63,971 nt of DNA from Spirogloea muscicola (GCA_009602725.1 WELB01000049.1:484804-548774); one strand, 5' to 3'. Shown: positions 35,180-48,754, counted from the first letter of the stretch. Translations and numbers: made by a program. Notes: a model not told the origin generated them from the sequence alone.

Positions 35180-38100
35180 CTAGGCAGCAATCTTCTGGCG
35201 CTCCTGCCGAAGAGCATTTGCACGGACAAGGCAACCAATGGTATTCACAGCGAGCTTTAGGTCCTGGATGGGGTTTCCTGGAGCCACGATCTTGTACAAG
35301 TAACTGCAGATAGAGGCACAGACAGGAAGGAGATTAACATCCAAGATGGCCTAATCTCTCACAGCAGCAAGCTTCGCACATAAATCTTTCTACAGGGAAC
35401 ATATTATTGGTAGCTTGTGAAATACTATGGCATTTCCAAAAATGATAGTGCGCAGACAACAAGAAGGAATAGAACGAGGCACACAATGCATACCTGTCAA
35501 AAGTCATCTTCTGAACATAATCATCGGCGCACATCTCCACGAAGGCCTCCCTGGCAGGATTGGACCTGTAGAAAACCTTCTGCAGGATGTCTAGGACCTT
35601 GTAGGTGGACCAGTACTTCTTATCCCATTTGTCAAGGTAGACACGAATGTCAGACTCGTCAATGTGACGAGTCCCATGCTCTGAGCCAGCCACTATGGCC
35701 TCAGCGCACATGCGGCCCGACTTGGCAGCAAAATAGATGCCCTCTCCAGAGCACTTTGTCACATAACCTAGAACGCAGAAAGAAACATGTCCGAGCAGTA
35801 ACTTCAGTGCCTGTCGCACTTATTAAGAAAACAAATGAGGAGATAGTAATGAGGTCAATTGGATAACTTTGGTATATGCTTCATGAGAATATCACTAGTA
35901 GCAAATCAAGAAAACGTCAGCCGAACACGTTCTGCATGTGGGCATCTCTGTGGAATGTGTACCAGCAGCATCTCCGACAAGAGCCACTCGGTCCTTGCAC
36001 CTCCTTGGCCTAGGGTGCTCTGGGATAGGATGTGCTTCGACTCGGATGATCTTACCACCAGCAATCTTGTCCTTCGCACGATTCCTGCACGAGACATATG
36101 TCAGAAGTCATGTCCTTGGCACAATTCCTGCACAAGACATATGTCAACCAAGTTCAAAATGCACAAGAACGAGCATGCAACACCTTTGCTCATCGCCGTC
36201 TGCAAGAAGCAAGTTCTTACCTGGTAGCAGTCTGGTACTGCTTGATAGCTGGCTTATTGATGACCGTGCCAGTGCCAACGGCTACATGGTCACACTTAGG
36301 GAATACCCACCCGTAGAAGTCTGGAGAGACATCGTCACCGACGTACATCTCTGCCAAGTCCTCATAGTAAGACATCTTATCGGCAGGTAGCTTAATTCTC
36401 TCCTGTACAGTATCAAACAGAGATATTCAGCCTCCTCATCCGATGCCCATGGCTGACATGATACTGGATGTGAATCTGCACCTTTGTTAACAAGCAGAGC
36501 ATGAGAGAATGAGAGACATCATCTCCTGGAAAATCAATGCACCTGGAATGCAATGGCATAGTCATATTCCCCAGCACCAATGTCTCTAGCAACCCTGCTG
36601 TTGGCCCCATCTGCACCAACGACAGCATCCACTTCCAGCACTGATGCCTTCCCAATCTGCGTCAATTCCTACGGTGTGTGAGTGCTGTGCAGCACTGAAT
36701 GATTCTTCAAGCATCATATTTCAGCTAGCGCAAGGTGAACTCAAGTGCTCTTACATTTGTGTCTCAAATCATCCAGGATAATAGTCATGAATTAGCCCAC
36801 CACTGAAATAAAGAATCAGAAATTCATATGTATGCATACATGACCACGAGCCAAGCATCAGTGTAAGTTTTCATGTAGACCACAAATTAAGCTTGGGCGA
36901 GCAATTTACCTTTGCATTACCAGCGTAGTCACTGTAGTGCAACTTGTAAGGAGTGGTAGGGTCCGAAGGTGCCTCCATCCTGCCAAGCTCAGCCCACATA
37001 CCAGCAGTCAGCCCTGCTTTGCAGTATACACTCTAGCTTTTGATAGCTTGCAGCTGTGCATGACAGCTGATTACACTTGGTTTTCTCCAGATGTCATTAA
37101 GCAAGAGAAAATTTCCCAGGCTTTCATAAAGGCAGACATGATGTAAACCTGAACACACTTACTGAACGCAAATCCCGTGATGGAATGCCATGGTTACAAG
37201 CTCAAGCATTCGCCACTACTAACCTCAGGAACAAGCCATTGATTACTGTAGTACCATTCTCCTGAGCACGATCCCGAAGGTATGAATCCAGAACCTCCCT
37301 GCCAGAAGGCAAACCACGGTCAAGGCCAGGGCCAGGCCAGGGCTAAATACCAAAGACAGTAACTTGCTCGTCCTTTTCGGTTTGACTCGCTAATTGTGTG
37401 CAACTGGGCGCCACACGAAAGAACGATCTCAAGCAAATCTGACCCACCCCTTCTGATCAATTGGCAGGACAGTGTGGACACTCACCGGCGGCACATGCCA
37501 ATGTACTCTGTCTCGCTCAAGGTCTTGCCCACATCAACCTCAACATTGGATGGAGAGATCATCTTCATCTTGGTCACCTTCCGATCAACAATCTCGGGAG
37601 GAAGCTGAAAAGAAATTGTTCAACCTCAGAGACTTGCTGCACGTCTGTCTGTGATGAGAAGCGAATGAGCACAGCACTTTTGCACAAATAATCATCGACT
37701 GCAACAGACACCCACAGCTACCAACAAAGGAGAGGGTTCCTGTGACAATTGGAGCTGATCATAGAGGGGTTTTGATGGAGAAAGATCCAGCAGGACCTTC
37801 AAGCTCTTGCCTGAAATTCGTCAATCATGCACAAGGGAATGGCACCTCCACAAGGCTTGGCATTGTCGAGCTTGCGCTCGATCAAAAATGTCTCTATGCC
37901 ATTCTTAGCTAGGATTTCAGCAGTGCAGCCGCCTGCAGGTCCCCCTCCAATGACTGGACACACACGGCAATACAGAGCAGCTAAGTGTAAATGAAAAGGT
38001 CTGAAGACCACTTTGGCTGTGAAAGCGATCTGTGCCAAGGACTCAATGCCCGACTGCTGGAATGCCCCTAGTGACATGAACAATTGCTGCTGCCAACTGG

Positions 38101-38467
38101 ATTTGCTGGCTCAACCAAACAATAGAGAGCATGTTTCGGTACTTCTTACCAGCAACTCTCATCTTCCGGCCTTCAATCTTAGGGCTGTTCTTGCCAGCGC
38201 GAATACTCAAGCTGGAAGATCTCCTCCGTCCACCTCTAGCAACCTGTAACAAGCGGTGCAGCATACATGAGGTGATAAAGCAACCAATCATCTTAACCGT
38301 CACCTCCGTACGTGCTACTGTCTCTGACTTAGAGACTGGCAGCAACTGTCCAACATGGTAAAAGGTGTTCAATGTGTCCCATCAACCGACGAAGAGACAG
38401 AGCCTGGAGGGCAGCAATGCCAGGCCGCGGCAGGGCCCGAGATGTACCAGCGGTGCGCTGAGCGCAT
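35180..38467 (-). CDS. CHLP: Geranylgeranyl diphosphate / geranylgeranyl-chlorophyll reductase (plastid)
   Basis: Exons: 38387-38467, 38150-38243, 37811-37953, 37486-37604, 37224-37298, 36910-36979, 36543-36668, 36221-36402, 35963-36084, 35494-35767 and 35180-35303. They give 469 aa, normal for the family. The FAD-binding motif is [19 protein letters not shown] (about residues 57-75), then [30 protein letters not shown] and [19 protein letters not shown]. This flavoprotein uses NADPH to reduce the geranylgeranyl chain to phytyl for chlorophyll, tocopherol and phylloquinone in the chloroplast. The Ser/Arg-rich N-terminus fits a transit peptide. The intron after exon 3 uses a GC donor (CAG|GCAAGA at 37810). 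The first exon is the weakest part: an upstream, longer start in another frame is possible, with an N at 38569. CHLP sits 2 kb from ACP on the same strand. Confidence 0.97.
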
Positions 38468-40460
38468 GGGAGCCGGAGAAAAAGGAGGACCGGCCCACGG
38501 CAGCCCGAGCACCAGCCGCCCCGGCGGCAAGGCCGCCGACGCCGGCGCAGCCGCCCACGCCCGCCGCGNCGGCGGCGGCGGCGGCGGCGGGCCCGCGCTG
38601 GTGGGTGATTGGTCGACGGATACACAGCAGCTGGCCCGGGGGGCCGGATCTCACGGCGCTGCAGTAAAATATCTGCGCGGCTCGACCCGGGGGGCCACCG
38701 CACCGGCAGTGAAGCGGGCGCTGCATTCGGTCACGGTTTCGCGGCGCGCTCCGCAGTGCCCCCCAAGGGGGCCGTGATCCGAGCGCAGCCAATGGGTAAG
38801 CAGGCGCCGCATCCGACGGCTGGGTGCCGCAGAAGCCCCGGCGTGGCGCCGCGCCCAGTTCCCCTAGTCCCCCTTTTTCATTCTTTTTCTGTGCTGGTAA
38901 TTACAGCCATCGCCCTCACCTGGATGAGAGTTGCTTCTCCATGAGCTGTTTCTTGCCTTCTGCTTCCTGCCTTCACACGCATTAGAGGAGAACCAGCTCT
39001 TTCAATGTAAGGCAATGGCTGAGAGGGTCTGCACAAGGAATGTACAAGAGTGTAAAGCTCTCCGGCCGCTTCAGACCTTGTCTGTGCTTTTCGGACTGGC
39101 CTCTCCAAGCTGCAAGTTACTCCATCTTGCGGCTGCTGCTCGTTGTTACTCAGAAGTAAGAGATAAAGACCATTCCAGTAGAGGGCGTTGGATGTGATCA
39201 GCCAGCCCAATAAAAAGAATGAACAAGTGCGAAGGTGCCAGAAAAGAAAAGCGCTTATGCACACAGCGACCTAAGTGGCAACTGGATGCTCAATATTCCC
39301 TATTGAGCAGCCGCAGGTCGGTGATGGAGGGCTGATGACAACCCACACTTGACGATAGACGAGCGTGCATGAACATTGGAAGGACTGATGAATCTTAACT
39401 TCATCACGTTCTGTAAGTTTTGCAAATGTGCACATACTGCATGCCATCACAGCAAATCTTACACGATATGAGCAATGTCAGCATGCAGTGTTTGGTCATA
39501 GTTGTCAACCACTCTATGACCAACTGTCAGGCATTGATACGCACAGACCAAAAGAATGGGCTGAACCTTGGTGGGCTGTTCCCTGACCCTTGGCTATGAG
39601 CATTGACCATGAATACTCAGCTAAGTTGTCAACATGATTACTGTCTAGCCTAGAACTGAGAAAAATTGGTGTATTTGAAACAAACGAAGGCCAAATTGCC
39701 AGGTACAAAGGCAAGCACATCTTCAGACCTACATAACCTACAGTAGATTGACCCGCTCAGTAACCACGGGTCAAAACATGAAGGTTGCTAACCGATGCCT
39801 GAATAATAGGTGGCAGATACGAAGCCCTTCTGCCACCAACTAGAGCTCGCCCAGCTTTCTGGTGCAGACTGACAGATATCTGCTCCAGAGAAGAAAGTCA
39901 TATAGCTCCCTAGATGCTTGCAAGACTTGACCGTGTAATCTACCATAGACCCCAAAGTAAGTTGAAGTCACAAGGAACGCGAACTTGATAAAAACCATGT
40001 AAGACCAGGCAAATTTCAGAGCACCAAAATGACAAATGGAAGTGCAGAGCATCTAAGCACGAGACTCAATACATCTACCCACAGAGGAGAGACAGTCCAA
40101 CCATAGCAGGCCTACAGGGAAATACGAGAGTGACAACCAATTACAGCTCTGATACTGTGTCACTAAGGCCATGCATGCTGAACTAATAGCATCAGGGCAG
40201 GAGTCTCCCACCCCATGCAGATATTCTGCTTTTGAGCCTCTGTGAAGGGGGCACATCTCTGCCGCATATGACGTCAATATTAGCAAGTAAAAAGACCTGT
40301 GACTACAATATTGGTATGTCAGGCAAGGAAGGAAATTTGTGACTAGGTTTCAAAGGTGCAAATAAGAGTCAGAAGGAATTGATATGCTCGTACATTAGGA
40401 AAAGGCAAAGGCCAATTGGCCACTCGCACGTTCATAACCCTGTACCTAATTGCTTTCCTT
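38468..40460. other. CHLP upstream region with retroelement tails
   Basis: 38470-38860 is GC-rich (N at 38569), likely promoter/5' UTR. 38875-38945 (+), 39060-39130 (+) and 39165-39250 (-) are worn copies of the LINE 3' module. 39655-39870 (-) is a family C tail (TGTATTTGAAACAAACGAAGG ... AGAGCTCGCCCAGCTTTCT). 39880-40460 shows no gene; it is the downstream flank of ACP. Confidence 0.6.
39655..39870 (-). mobile_element. LINE family C 3' end, truncated
   Basis: The sequence matches the tail at 29530-29745 over its whole length with scattered differences. It includes the terminal TGTATTTGAAAC and the ORF-end codons around AGAGCTCGCCCAGCTTTC. Confidence 0.8.
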
Positions 40461-41522
40461 TCATGCAGACCCTCCATCTAGACGAGACTGAATCAAATCT
40501 GCAGCATCCTGCACAGTCTGGATCTTATCATTGTTCTGTTCCTCCTCTTCTAAGGAGATGTCAAATTGCTCCTCAAGTGCCATCATAATTTCTACCTGTA
40601 CACCAAATGAAAATTCATTCGGAGCAGGTCAACCTACATGCAGCATCAGTATGAAGCACGTGCTGAGAGTTACAAAAGATACGCCCCTACTTTAGTCATC
40701 GGAAAAATAGGTCCTACCAGTACAGAGAAATAACAAATGTGTGTGGCTAGATTTGTTGCAATTGACATTGAGGTCCTGCAGTTTACCGTGTCAAGGGAGT
40801 CAGCACCGAGTTCTGTGAACTTCTTATCAGGCGTGATCTCCTCTCCTTCTTTCAGAGATAGGTGCGACTTGATGACCTTACACACAAGATCAACTGTCTG
40901 TGGCGAGGCCTGCCAAAAGTACCAAGAAAAGGTGCACAAGAAATATTAAACTGCTTTCACACCGTATAGTACTCGTTTCCGCAATGTTTCAAAAGTAGAG
41001 CAGCAACAACAGATGCAGGCATCCATAAGCCATGTACAGGAATGGCCACATGCACTTGAACAACTTCTGACCAATGAGGCAACCAGCAGCTGCTGCAGAT
41101 CGTAGCAGGCGCCCATGGAATCGAGATCCTACCGCTGCTGACACCCTGAGGGTGGTCGCGCGCCTGGCAGTAATGACACCCGCAGGCCTCCTCAAAGCGA
41201 GGCATGGGCACAATCGGAGGCCAGCACTGACAGTGACCTGCTGGACGAGGTAGGCACGACATTCAGCTTCTGCTGCCGTACAGATTGATAGCAGCTCCTC
41301 GAGCTGGAACCGATCTCATCCAGACGCGCTGAGGAGCCATGGACGATGTGCTGCTGATCCTCATGGCTCAGCAGCACAGGCGGGCAGGTAGGTGGCGATG
41401 CCCAGCGGCGGTCAGGCGGCGGCCAAGGAACGGGACCTGCGACGGACCTGCTTCCGGAGGGCCCGGGGAGCAGTCGTGGCGACGGCGGCGGCGGCGACGG
41501 CGGCGGCGGCGGCGGCGGCCAT
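40461..41522 (-). CDS. ACP: Acyl carrier protein, plastid type
   Basis: Exons: 41448-41522, 41133-41237, 40787-40909 and 40461-40595; phases are 0 throughout, 145 aa. The mature part reads [19 protein letters not shown] ... [20 protein letters not shown], with the phosphopantetheine serine in DSL at about residue 98. It ends in [23 protein letters not shown] carries acyl chains as thioesters for type II fatty acid synthesis and for lipoate synthesis. The Ala/Arg-rich first 58 residues ([19 protein letters not shown]..., ending TTLRVSAA) look like a chloroplast transit peptide. An alternative first exon starts at the ATG at 41340, spliced 41282 to 41226, and also keeps frame, but it needs a 55-nt intron, so I prefer the longer model. 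Confidence 0.95.
41480..41519. repeat. GGC microsatellite in the ACP first exon
   Basis: A near-perfect GGC run reads as the alanine stretch of the transit peptide on the - strand. Confidence 0.85.
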
Positions 41523-43609
41523 GGCGGCAGATGGAGGCGCTGCGGATTTTAGGGCCTAGAGCTACGGTGAGGGACTGAGGGCAACTACCACGGGCCCTGG
41601 CGGGCGTCTGGACCAGGCGGGGGAAGTGGGAGGGAGGGGGCCTCAGGGCGAGGGACCTGGTAAGCGAGTGAAGCCGATCTGGAGAGGGGGGAAGGCCCGC
41701 AAAGGATATGCGCCATTCGCGGATTGCCACAGCGGACGGCCCGCCGCGCTGGGGACTCATCGAACGGCTCGCGGCGGCCGCCGCGCCGCCACCTGGCGCC
41801 CGGCCGTCCGTTGGGCCGTCGGGACGCGGGCGGAGGGGGGGGGCCGTTGGTGGCCACCGGCGAGCCCCCGCCTGACTGGGGCCTCCTGACGGCGTGACGG
41901 GACTCTTCCAACCGGACGGGACCGGGGGTCCCATTCTCTCTTCTATTCATGTGCTCACTCAGGGATATTATTAAGAGTCCACCCTTAGCTAGCTCGTTAC
42001 CCAGTAACAGGACATTTGTAAGGCTAGAATTGGCCTCACTATCAATGTCGTGCGCACCGCTCGCCTACTCTCTATCTGTGGCTCAATATAGTTAGGGAAC
42101 ACCGTCTGTATGCAACTGGCTGGCTGGCTTTAGCGCTCTTTTTATGTATGGGCGAGCCCTTTCTCTTGTTATGTATGCAGCCGCGTTCTTCTGAGGGCGA
42201 CCAACCGCCCCCGCCCTGCCCGCTCTCCTAAAGAAACTGGCCCTCCATGGCTCTCTTCAGGGCGACGCTTTTCGGCCCTCTAATTAAGTTTGACTAGCAC
42301 TCACTGACGAGAGGTTATTGAGACCCACTTGCTGACTTGCCCACTTGCTGACGTCTTGGAGACCAGTATCCTGCTCTTCGCGCCATCCGGCCCTTTCAAA
42401 CCTTGTCCATTCCTTTGGGCTGGCCTCTCACAGCCCTTGCCCCCACTGAAGGAGCCACTTTCTAACAGCCATTGCTGTCAAACTGAAACAGCTCTTTCCT
42501 TCCGAAGGGGCGAAGGCTGTTGAAAGATTTGACAGAAAGAAAGGAAGGAAGAAACAGATGTTCCAGTGTAAGCTGATGGCTGGAAAAGGCCCGCCCAGTG
42601 ATGATGATAAGCAAGATCCAAAGGGACGAAAGGCGCTAAATCCACCTAAGCTACATCCTATACCCTTTCAGTCAAAACTCTACCTCACAAACAGAACATC
42701 CCTCGTCGCCGTCCTCATATCGGACTAAGGACTAGGACATGTCTAAACAAAATGTCTTAGACAAGCTCGAACCCTACCTTGCCTTCGCCCCTGTTGAAGC
42801 CCTTTCCTCATCGTCCCTGTACTTCTTGGGCTTGCCAGATCCGACGATTGCTCCTGACATTGCACCTGCTCCTTAGCGAATTGTAGCCAGCCATGGGCGA
42901 CCCTGCCAGGCTGGTTGGACCTCCTGTCTGCCAGGAGCTCTTTCAGCTTGTCTTGACTGCAGCGCAGTGCTTTGCATCCCCTCCTCTCAGCTGCCAGAAA
43001 GGCACCGACTTTTGCAGCCAAAAGCAGCTATCTCCTGAGACTAAAGGCATCCAAGCTAACAATGTAGACTTCAATGCGCAGCTCGACGACTGTGATGGCA
43101 CCTGGCCTCCTTGGTCGCCAACCATTGGCCTCTAAAAGGACCTCTTTGTCAGAACCATTTGCCCTTCCCTTGAAGCAGCTGTCATGGCTCTCCACACAGC
43201 TGCCCGTCCATGGCAACTCGAAGAAGTTAGGGGACACTGTCAACTACGAGCTGCTCCGGATGGGGAATCCCCTTGAGTGGCCGGCCGCAGTGCTGAGTGT
43301 CGTGCCGTGAGGGCTCCTTGAAAAGTGCAGACTCAGCAATGCCCCTGATAATCATGACCAAGTGAGAATGCAGTGGGCCCAATGTGCCTTGGCCAACTGC
43401 TGCGCACCTTGCTCAGTACAAACGTGGTCTTGGGCGACTGATTGACTCCAGTTTTGCTGTGTTCCACATTCTGACCTGACTTATGCAAGCCCACAGCATT
43501 TCATGGCCCCTCATTGCCCCTACAGAGCCTCCCAGAACGACTGCAATATCGTGCTGTAGGACTAACAGCACCTCCATGTGCCAAGTGAGAACACCTCCGT
43601 CAAAAATAA
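41523..43609. other. Intergenic with retroelement tails
   Basis: 41530-41930 is GC-rich, with a - strand Pro/Arg-rich frame that I regard as compositional. 42100-42175 and 42385-42470 (+) are LINE 3' modules (GGGCTGGCCTCTCACAGCCC at about 42416), and 42570-42620 (-) is another. 42739-43310 (+) has short frames, such as one starting MSKQNVLDKLEPYLAFAP, broken by stops. It may be an eroded retroelement ORF, but I recognise no motif. Confidence 0.45.
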
Positions 43610-46600
43610 TCAAAAGCGCTTTCTCTTTATTCTGAATATCCTGTCTCTGCGCAACCAGACAAAAACGCCTCCAAAGCCTGCCAGTGCAAATCCAATCAAG
43701 GGAATCCAAGGAATAGGTGGATCCTGCAAAGAATACGTAGGCCCTCAGCAATTGCCTTCAGCATATCAGCAATCCCTTTCAGAACAGTGCATGTGAAGGA
43801 GGTTCTCTGCTGTCTGACGTTTACAAGACCTGCTGTTTCCACCACATTGCCAGGTGACGCCACTATCTACTACAACATTCAGGCCTATATACTACATCGT
43901 TCAGACCAAATCAAGACTACCACAGAATTTCTGAACTGAGGTTGGTATGGAGGCCTTACCGAGAAGCAAGTGAGCTGGGTGTGTACATCTGCAGCAGATT
44001 GCTGCAGAATGATGTGAAGTGCATCCAGATCATGGCGCACTGAGCGAAGGTAGAAGTAGGCAACATCGAAGTTCAGAATGGACAAGGAGGCTGTTGCCTT
44101 CAGGAGCTTGTGATGAACCACATTCCACCGCTGTGTGAATTCAAGACGCTTATGGGGCCTCAGGAGCACCTCCTCACCACCATACGCCTGCCAAAAAGGT
44201 AGGGTATCTGAGCCATGCAGATTAAAGGATCTCTACAAGAAGATTACCAGTAGTGATGACAGCAACAGCACAAGCTAGACAACCAGAAAACTTGCAGATT
44301 GCATTAGCAGCCCGAGCTAGACACTTCTGAATCATCAACAAGAGGAGGCGAGGGGGACTCTGCCACTAGTCCACCAATGCATGTTGAGCATACATCAATC
44401 ATCATTCCTCTCTGCCCCGCATTGTCTCTTATCTCAATGCCAAGGCTGGCACTAACATTAGCTAGGCATCAAGTGGCTTGTCATACCTTCACAGCGATGA
44501 GTGTGTCAGATACATCGCTGACAGTCTGGTTGAGCAGAGTGTACAGCTGATTGCGCATAGCGGCATCTCGCTGAACAAAGGTGAGGCTCGACAGGTCTCC
44601 TATGGGTGAGAATGGTGTCTGACCAAGGGCCCACCTGTAGTCATCGATTGTTCGATTATGCACCTCGCTCCATATTGTGTGCCTGCACCGTACTTAAGGA
44701 GCAAAACATGCTGAAGGATGCTGCAATATGTGTCGAATGTCTATACATATGCTGAGGTGAGTAAAGGTGAGCCTGAGTGAAGGCACTGCGAAAGGATACG
44801 TTGGAGAAACACCCCAACCAGATTGAAGAATAGCTGCAAGCACTGGTCTAGTCACATCTCCAACGTCCACACTGACTTCCTTGCCATTGCATCTGAGGCG
44901 GGCATGGAGACAGAGGAACAGTCAAGGAACCTCAGAATAATTGGTCGTGTCCTCCTTACTCATGTATCAAGTGCCCTGAACAAGTGCCCCGCACATTTTG
45001 TGAACTAAGATGAGAAGATTTTACAAGTCCAACAATATACCACATGTGCAGCTTTATGCTCTCACTCAAAGTGTGTCGAGACGTTTGCTGGATTTGTGCG
45101 CACTGCAATGACCATGTCATCAAATGCCACGGCCTGCACCGCACTTAGAGCTAGCTTGTAAGTATGTCAGGTGATAAACACCAACTTCTTTGAGAGGTGG
45201 CAGACGAGATGGGAAAGAGTACTTATACTGCTCTTGGATGATGGCAATGACGTCATGCAACACCAGGAATTGCCAAATGGGTGTCAGACGCTACCTGTTC
45301 TGTGTGATCCAGTAGCAGAGGATAATCCCCGTCAAAATCAAAGAGGAAGACAGGTATGACTCGCCCGCTTTCAGGAATTTCAGCCCTCAAGTAAAGTGGG
45401 TCATCAATGTGACCTGAGCCTGCAGCGTGATCCAATTTCAGATGAAATATCAGTGACTGCGATACAAAGCCACTAAGCCCCTCTGATACTGAAGCACGGA
45501 AAACAACTGCGAGGATGAACGGATCATGCACCCCGGCCTTTCTGCAGAGCTTGTTTAGTCAAGAGACGAGCGAACCAGTACTGTGCCACTAAATCATGCG
45601 ATGGAATTTGTGAGGATGCAACCAGGAAGTTGCCTTACTCTTTATCTCAGGCCAAAAATCTGCTAAGAGGTCGTGGAGCTCTACCGAATCCAGATAGTCA
45701 TGTGTTTGTAGGTGCCCTTTCTCATCCAATTTACCTTCAGAAGACGTCTGCATGCAGAACGATATGAACAAGAGATATAAACAAGAGAGGTGGATGCAGT
45801 TTACATGTCACAGAGGACTGCTAACTTCGTAAAAGTCTGACTGTAGTAATACAAACTCTGCGTTGCTGTCTACATCTGTTAAAAGATGGATACGACTAGG
45901 CGAGTGGCCAAACTCAATGGTAGCCTGTATGCTTACCTTTAAAGCTCTGGAGTATGCAGCTGTACAGAAGGAGCAAGCAGAGAAGTGAAGTGAGTGGCCT
46001 TTGAATGCTATCCTTTGCCCAGGGAGCTTCATGATCCATCCAGGGAACTGCGCCATCATCTGCACTTGGCACCACCTGGTGTAGCCTTATTGTGCTAAAT
46101 AACCTTGGCACAATGAGAGCATGGAGGTGGCAATTGCTCGACGTCTGCACCAAGCTACCTAGACATTATTTCTGCTAAGAGAATAGTACGTAAAGAAACG
46201 CCATAATTATTTTGTACCTCGGACTCTATTTGCCGCCAATCAATGATTGCAGAAACCTCTGGCAGATCAACGTCACGCTCCTGCATTCGCACAAGGTGTA
46301 TCTCTGTGTTGGTGAGGCTGGGGATTGGATAGTGGTACATTGGGGGGGAGAATAGATGCTGTGTCACACCCCAGATCATAGATGCTAGATCTGCTTGGAA
46401 AGACTGCACAATGACAACAGGCCCATTTGGAATGTCAACCCCAGGCCGTCCGGATATCCACACAGCAAATTCATTGCAGTGTCTCCCTGACAAAAGCTTG
46501 CCTTTGTGAGAAAGACGAATAAGAACAGACCGTCAAGACATTGGTTAGAGCCGTGTGTCGTGCTATAGCTGCAGTAAGCATGACCGTTAACCTGGCACTA

Positions 46601-48618
46601 CGTCTCGTGACAAAGCAAGCCCACTGGATGCATCTCCCTGCCAAGCTTTGACAGGATAGAGCACCATCCTGGCGTTTTGTAACGCACCCCTTGCATCTGA
46701 GCCACTGTGTAGGATCGTGGTTGTGGGAAGCTGCTCTCTGTCACAAAGCCCTCGCCCCTGAGCAAGGGGCCACAAGTCACGGGGCCTGCTCCAAGGTCTA
46801 CCCAGACATACCGCCCCTGCCAACACCAGATAGCAAGCAAATCATCACAGAAAAGCTATGAATTCCAGGGGATCACAATATCTGCCACCTGTCAGAAGGA
46901 GTACAATGAGTGTGTAGAGGTCCACATATCACGTCCTAGCAGCAACATTAACATATGTCAATTAAAAGTTCATGCGTCTGAGCAAAATAATCATGAAGCT
47001 GACCCTGCCAGTTGAAAGTGGGCCTGGACAGTAAGTGTGCCTCAGCTTGGCATTCCGCTGTGTGCTATGATATGCATACTTTGTTGGCATCTCACGCAGG
47101 TGGATGATATACAAGTTGTAATTGCCCACAGCCCGATCAAATTCCGGCAAATGCTTATCTATAAGGACTGATGGCAATGACAGCAGGCCATCATCATGTG
47201 TTCTGTTTGAGACGTTGACCTGTGCATTGCAAGGCAGATGTGTCTGTGAGACTCACAAATGCAAAGAGACTACCTGCAAAGACTATCTGCAAAGTGTGCA
47301 AGACAGGCTAGGCCATGTAACAGTAAATAATCTTGTGTAAACTGATTAATTGTACTAGCACAATTCTGCTGAGCCCTGCAAATGAGGTAGGCAAGCTAAG
47401 AACCTCATGTTTTTACCTGGAATATATACTGCCCTGCCTCTTATTGGCGCTTGAGCGCACTGCCAGTGGTGGTTAGACTCCGCAGAATTCACATTGCAAA
47501 CTACATAGATGAGCCTGTGCAGAGAAGGGTTGCACTTACCAAGTCGATGTGATTCTTCAAAGCATCAGCAAGAGTGATGGCCAGCTGCCTGGGTGCCTTC
47601 TCGACGCTGTACATGAGCTTGAGGCGAAGAGGTAAGGTATGAGACTGCGCACGTGCCAGCAAGGTCCTGTCAGTGCACCGCGCATGCGCAGGGGCAAGGT
47701 CGTCTGTCAAAGGGAGTCAGAGCACTTTGAAGGATAGTTGGCCAAAAGGCGTTTGGTATAAATGCTTCTGTGACGCGCTGTCACGTAGTACACTGATGCT
47801 ATTACATTAGTACCTTGCAAGCGAGTCAAGATGCCAAGGCTGCCCAAAGCCTTGCATGATTGGCAGGGCGCGACAAGTAATTTCAGGACGCTAAGACTGC
47901 CTGACATTCGATGCCCAGGTCCCAAGAAAGGGATAGAAGCGTGGCTCAATTACCTCGCCATGCACAACATTGACACGCAGCTGCTTGTTCAGCGCATCCA
48001 GATACTTCATGAGGTCGCTCTGATGAGAAGCCCGAGAGAGACAGCACAAGAGCAGTCAAAGCCTGCCAGTTATGGGACGTGCAAGAGGGCCACGAAGAAG
48101 CGGCACCATGCCCTGCCCGAAACAACGACCGAGGGCTAACATCGCTTGTTTTGGAGCTGCTGTTGGTGCAGGAAACGTATTTAGTTCTCTTATTACTTCA
48201 CCAGAAGCAAGAAGACCATCAGTAGCAAGATGACCATCACTAACGGAGCACGGTCAATGACAGACTTGCGCAGCCTCACCTCCTTGAGGCGGACGTCGTC
48301 CCCGAACTCGTTGTCGAAGCCGACGAGCTTGACGTCCACGGCGATGGCGACCTCGAGGTCCAGGAGGCTGCGCAGCTTGGCGTCCGCGCCGACGTGCGCG
48401 GGGTGCGACCACCGGGCCTTCTCGCGCTCCGACAGCACGCCGAAGCTGTCCTCCGTCCCTAGCGGGTCGCGCTCCGCCGTGAAGAGGAGCGACGCCGGCG
48501 AGAGCGCGCCGCCGCCGCCGTCGCCGCCGGCGGCTGCCGCCAGGCCGCGCAGGCTGGCCACCATTGCCAGAGCAGCAAGCAGCGCCGGGAGCCCTGACGG
48601 CGCACTGCCGCTCGCCAT
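43610..48618 (-). CDS. Secretory-pathway type I membrane protein, SPOT1/AT5G58100-like
   Basis: Exons: 48280-48618, 47954-48019, 47540-47644, 47004-47219, 46688-46816, 46592-46637, 46218-46501, 45937-46059, 45639-45747, 45295-45506, 45066-45133, 44487-44682, 43960-44187 and 43610-43723. Phases close to 744 aa. An N-terminal signal peptide (MASGSAPSGLPALLAALAM..., residues 1-30) and a C-terminal helix WIPLIGFALAGFGGVFVW followed by basic RRDRIFRIKRKRF give a type I topology. The block GRYVWVDLGAGPVTCGPLL and VIPVFLFDFDGDYPLLLDH + AVAFDDMVIAVRTN resemble the conserved plant protein needed for pollen-wall formation (AT5G58100/SPOT1). Its molecular function is unknown. The resemblance is from memory, so homology is likely rather than shown. 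The small exon 46592-46637 and the AAG acceptor at 46502 are the weakest joints. Confidence 0.75.
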
Positions 48619-48715
48619 CGCCGCCGCGAGCGCTCCCTCCTCCGCCCCGTCTTCAGCCCCCCAGGGCGCGTCGGAGCGTTGCCGCAACCGCCGCCTCCAC
48701 CGCAACCCAAGCCAT

Positions 48716-48716
48716 G

Positions 48717-48753
<37 letters not shown>
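48716..48753. repeat. GCC microsatellite
   Basis: About 12 uninterrupted GCC units follow an ATG in CCATGG context. Confidence 0.9.

Positions 48754-48754
<1 letters not shown>

Noticed and set aside
41368-41934. 188-codon - strand ORF over the ACP first exon region
   Set aside because: It is a different frame from the ACP transit peptide and owes its length to GC-rich sequence lacking stops.
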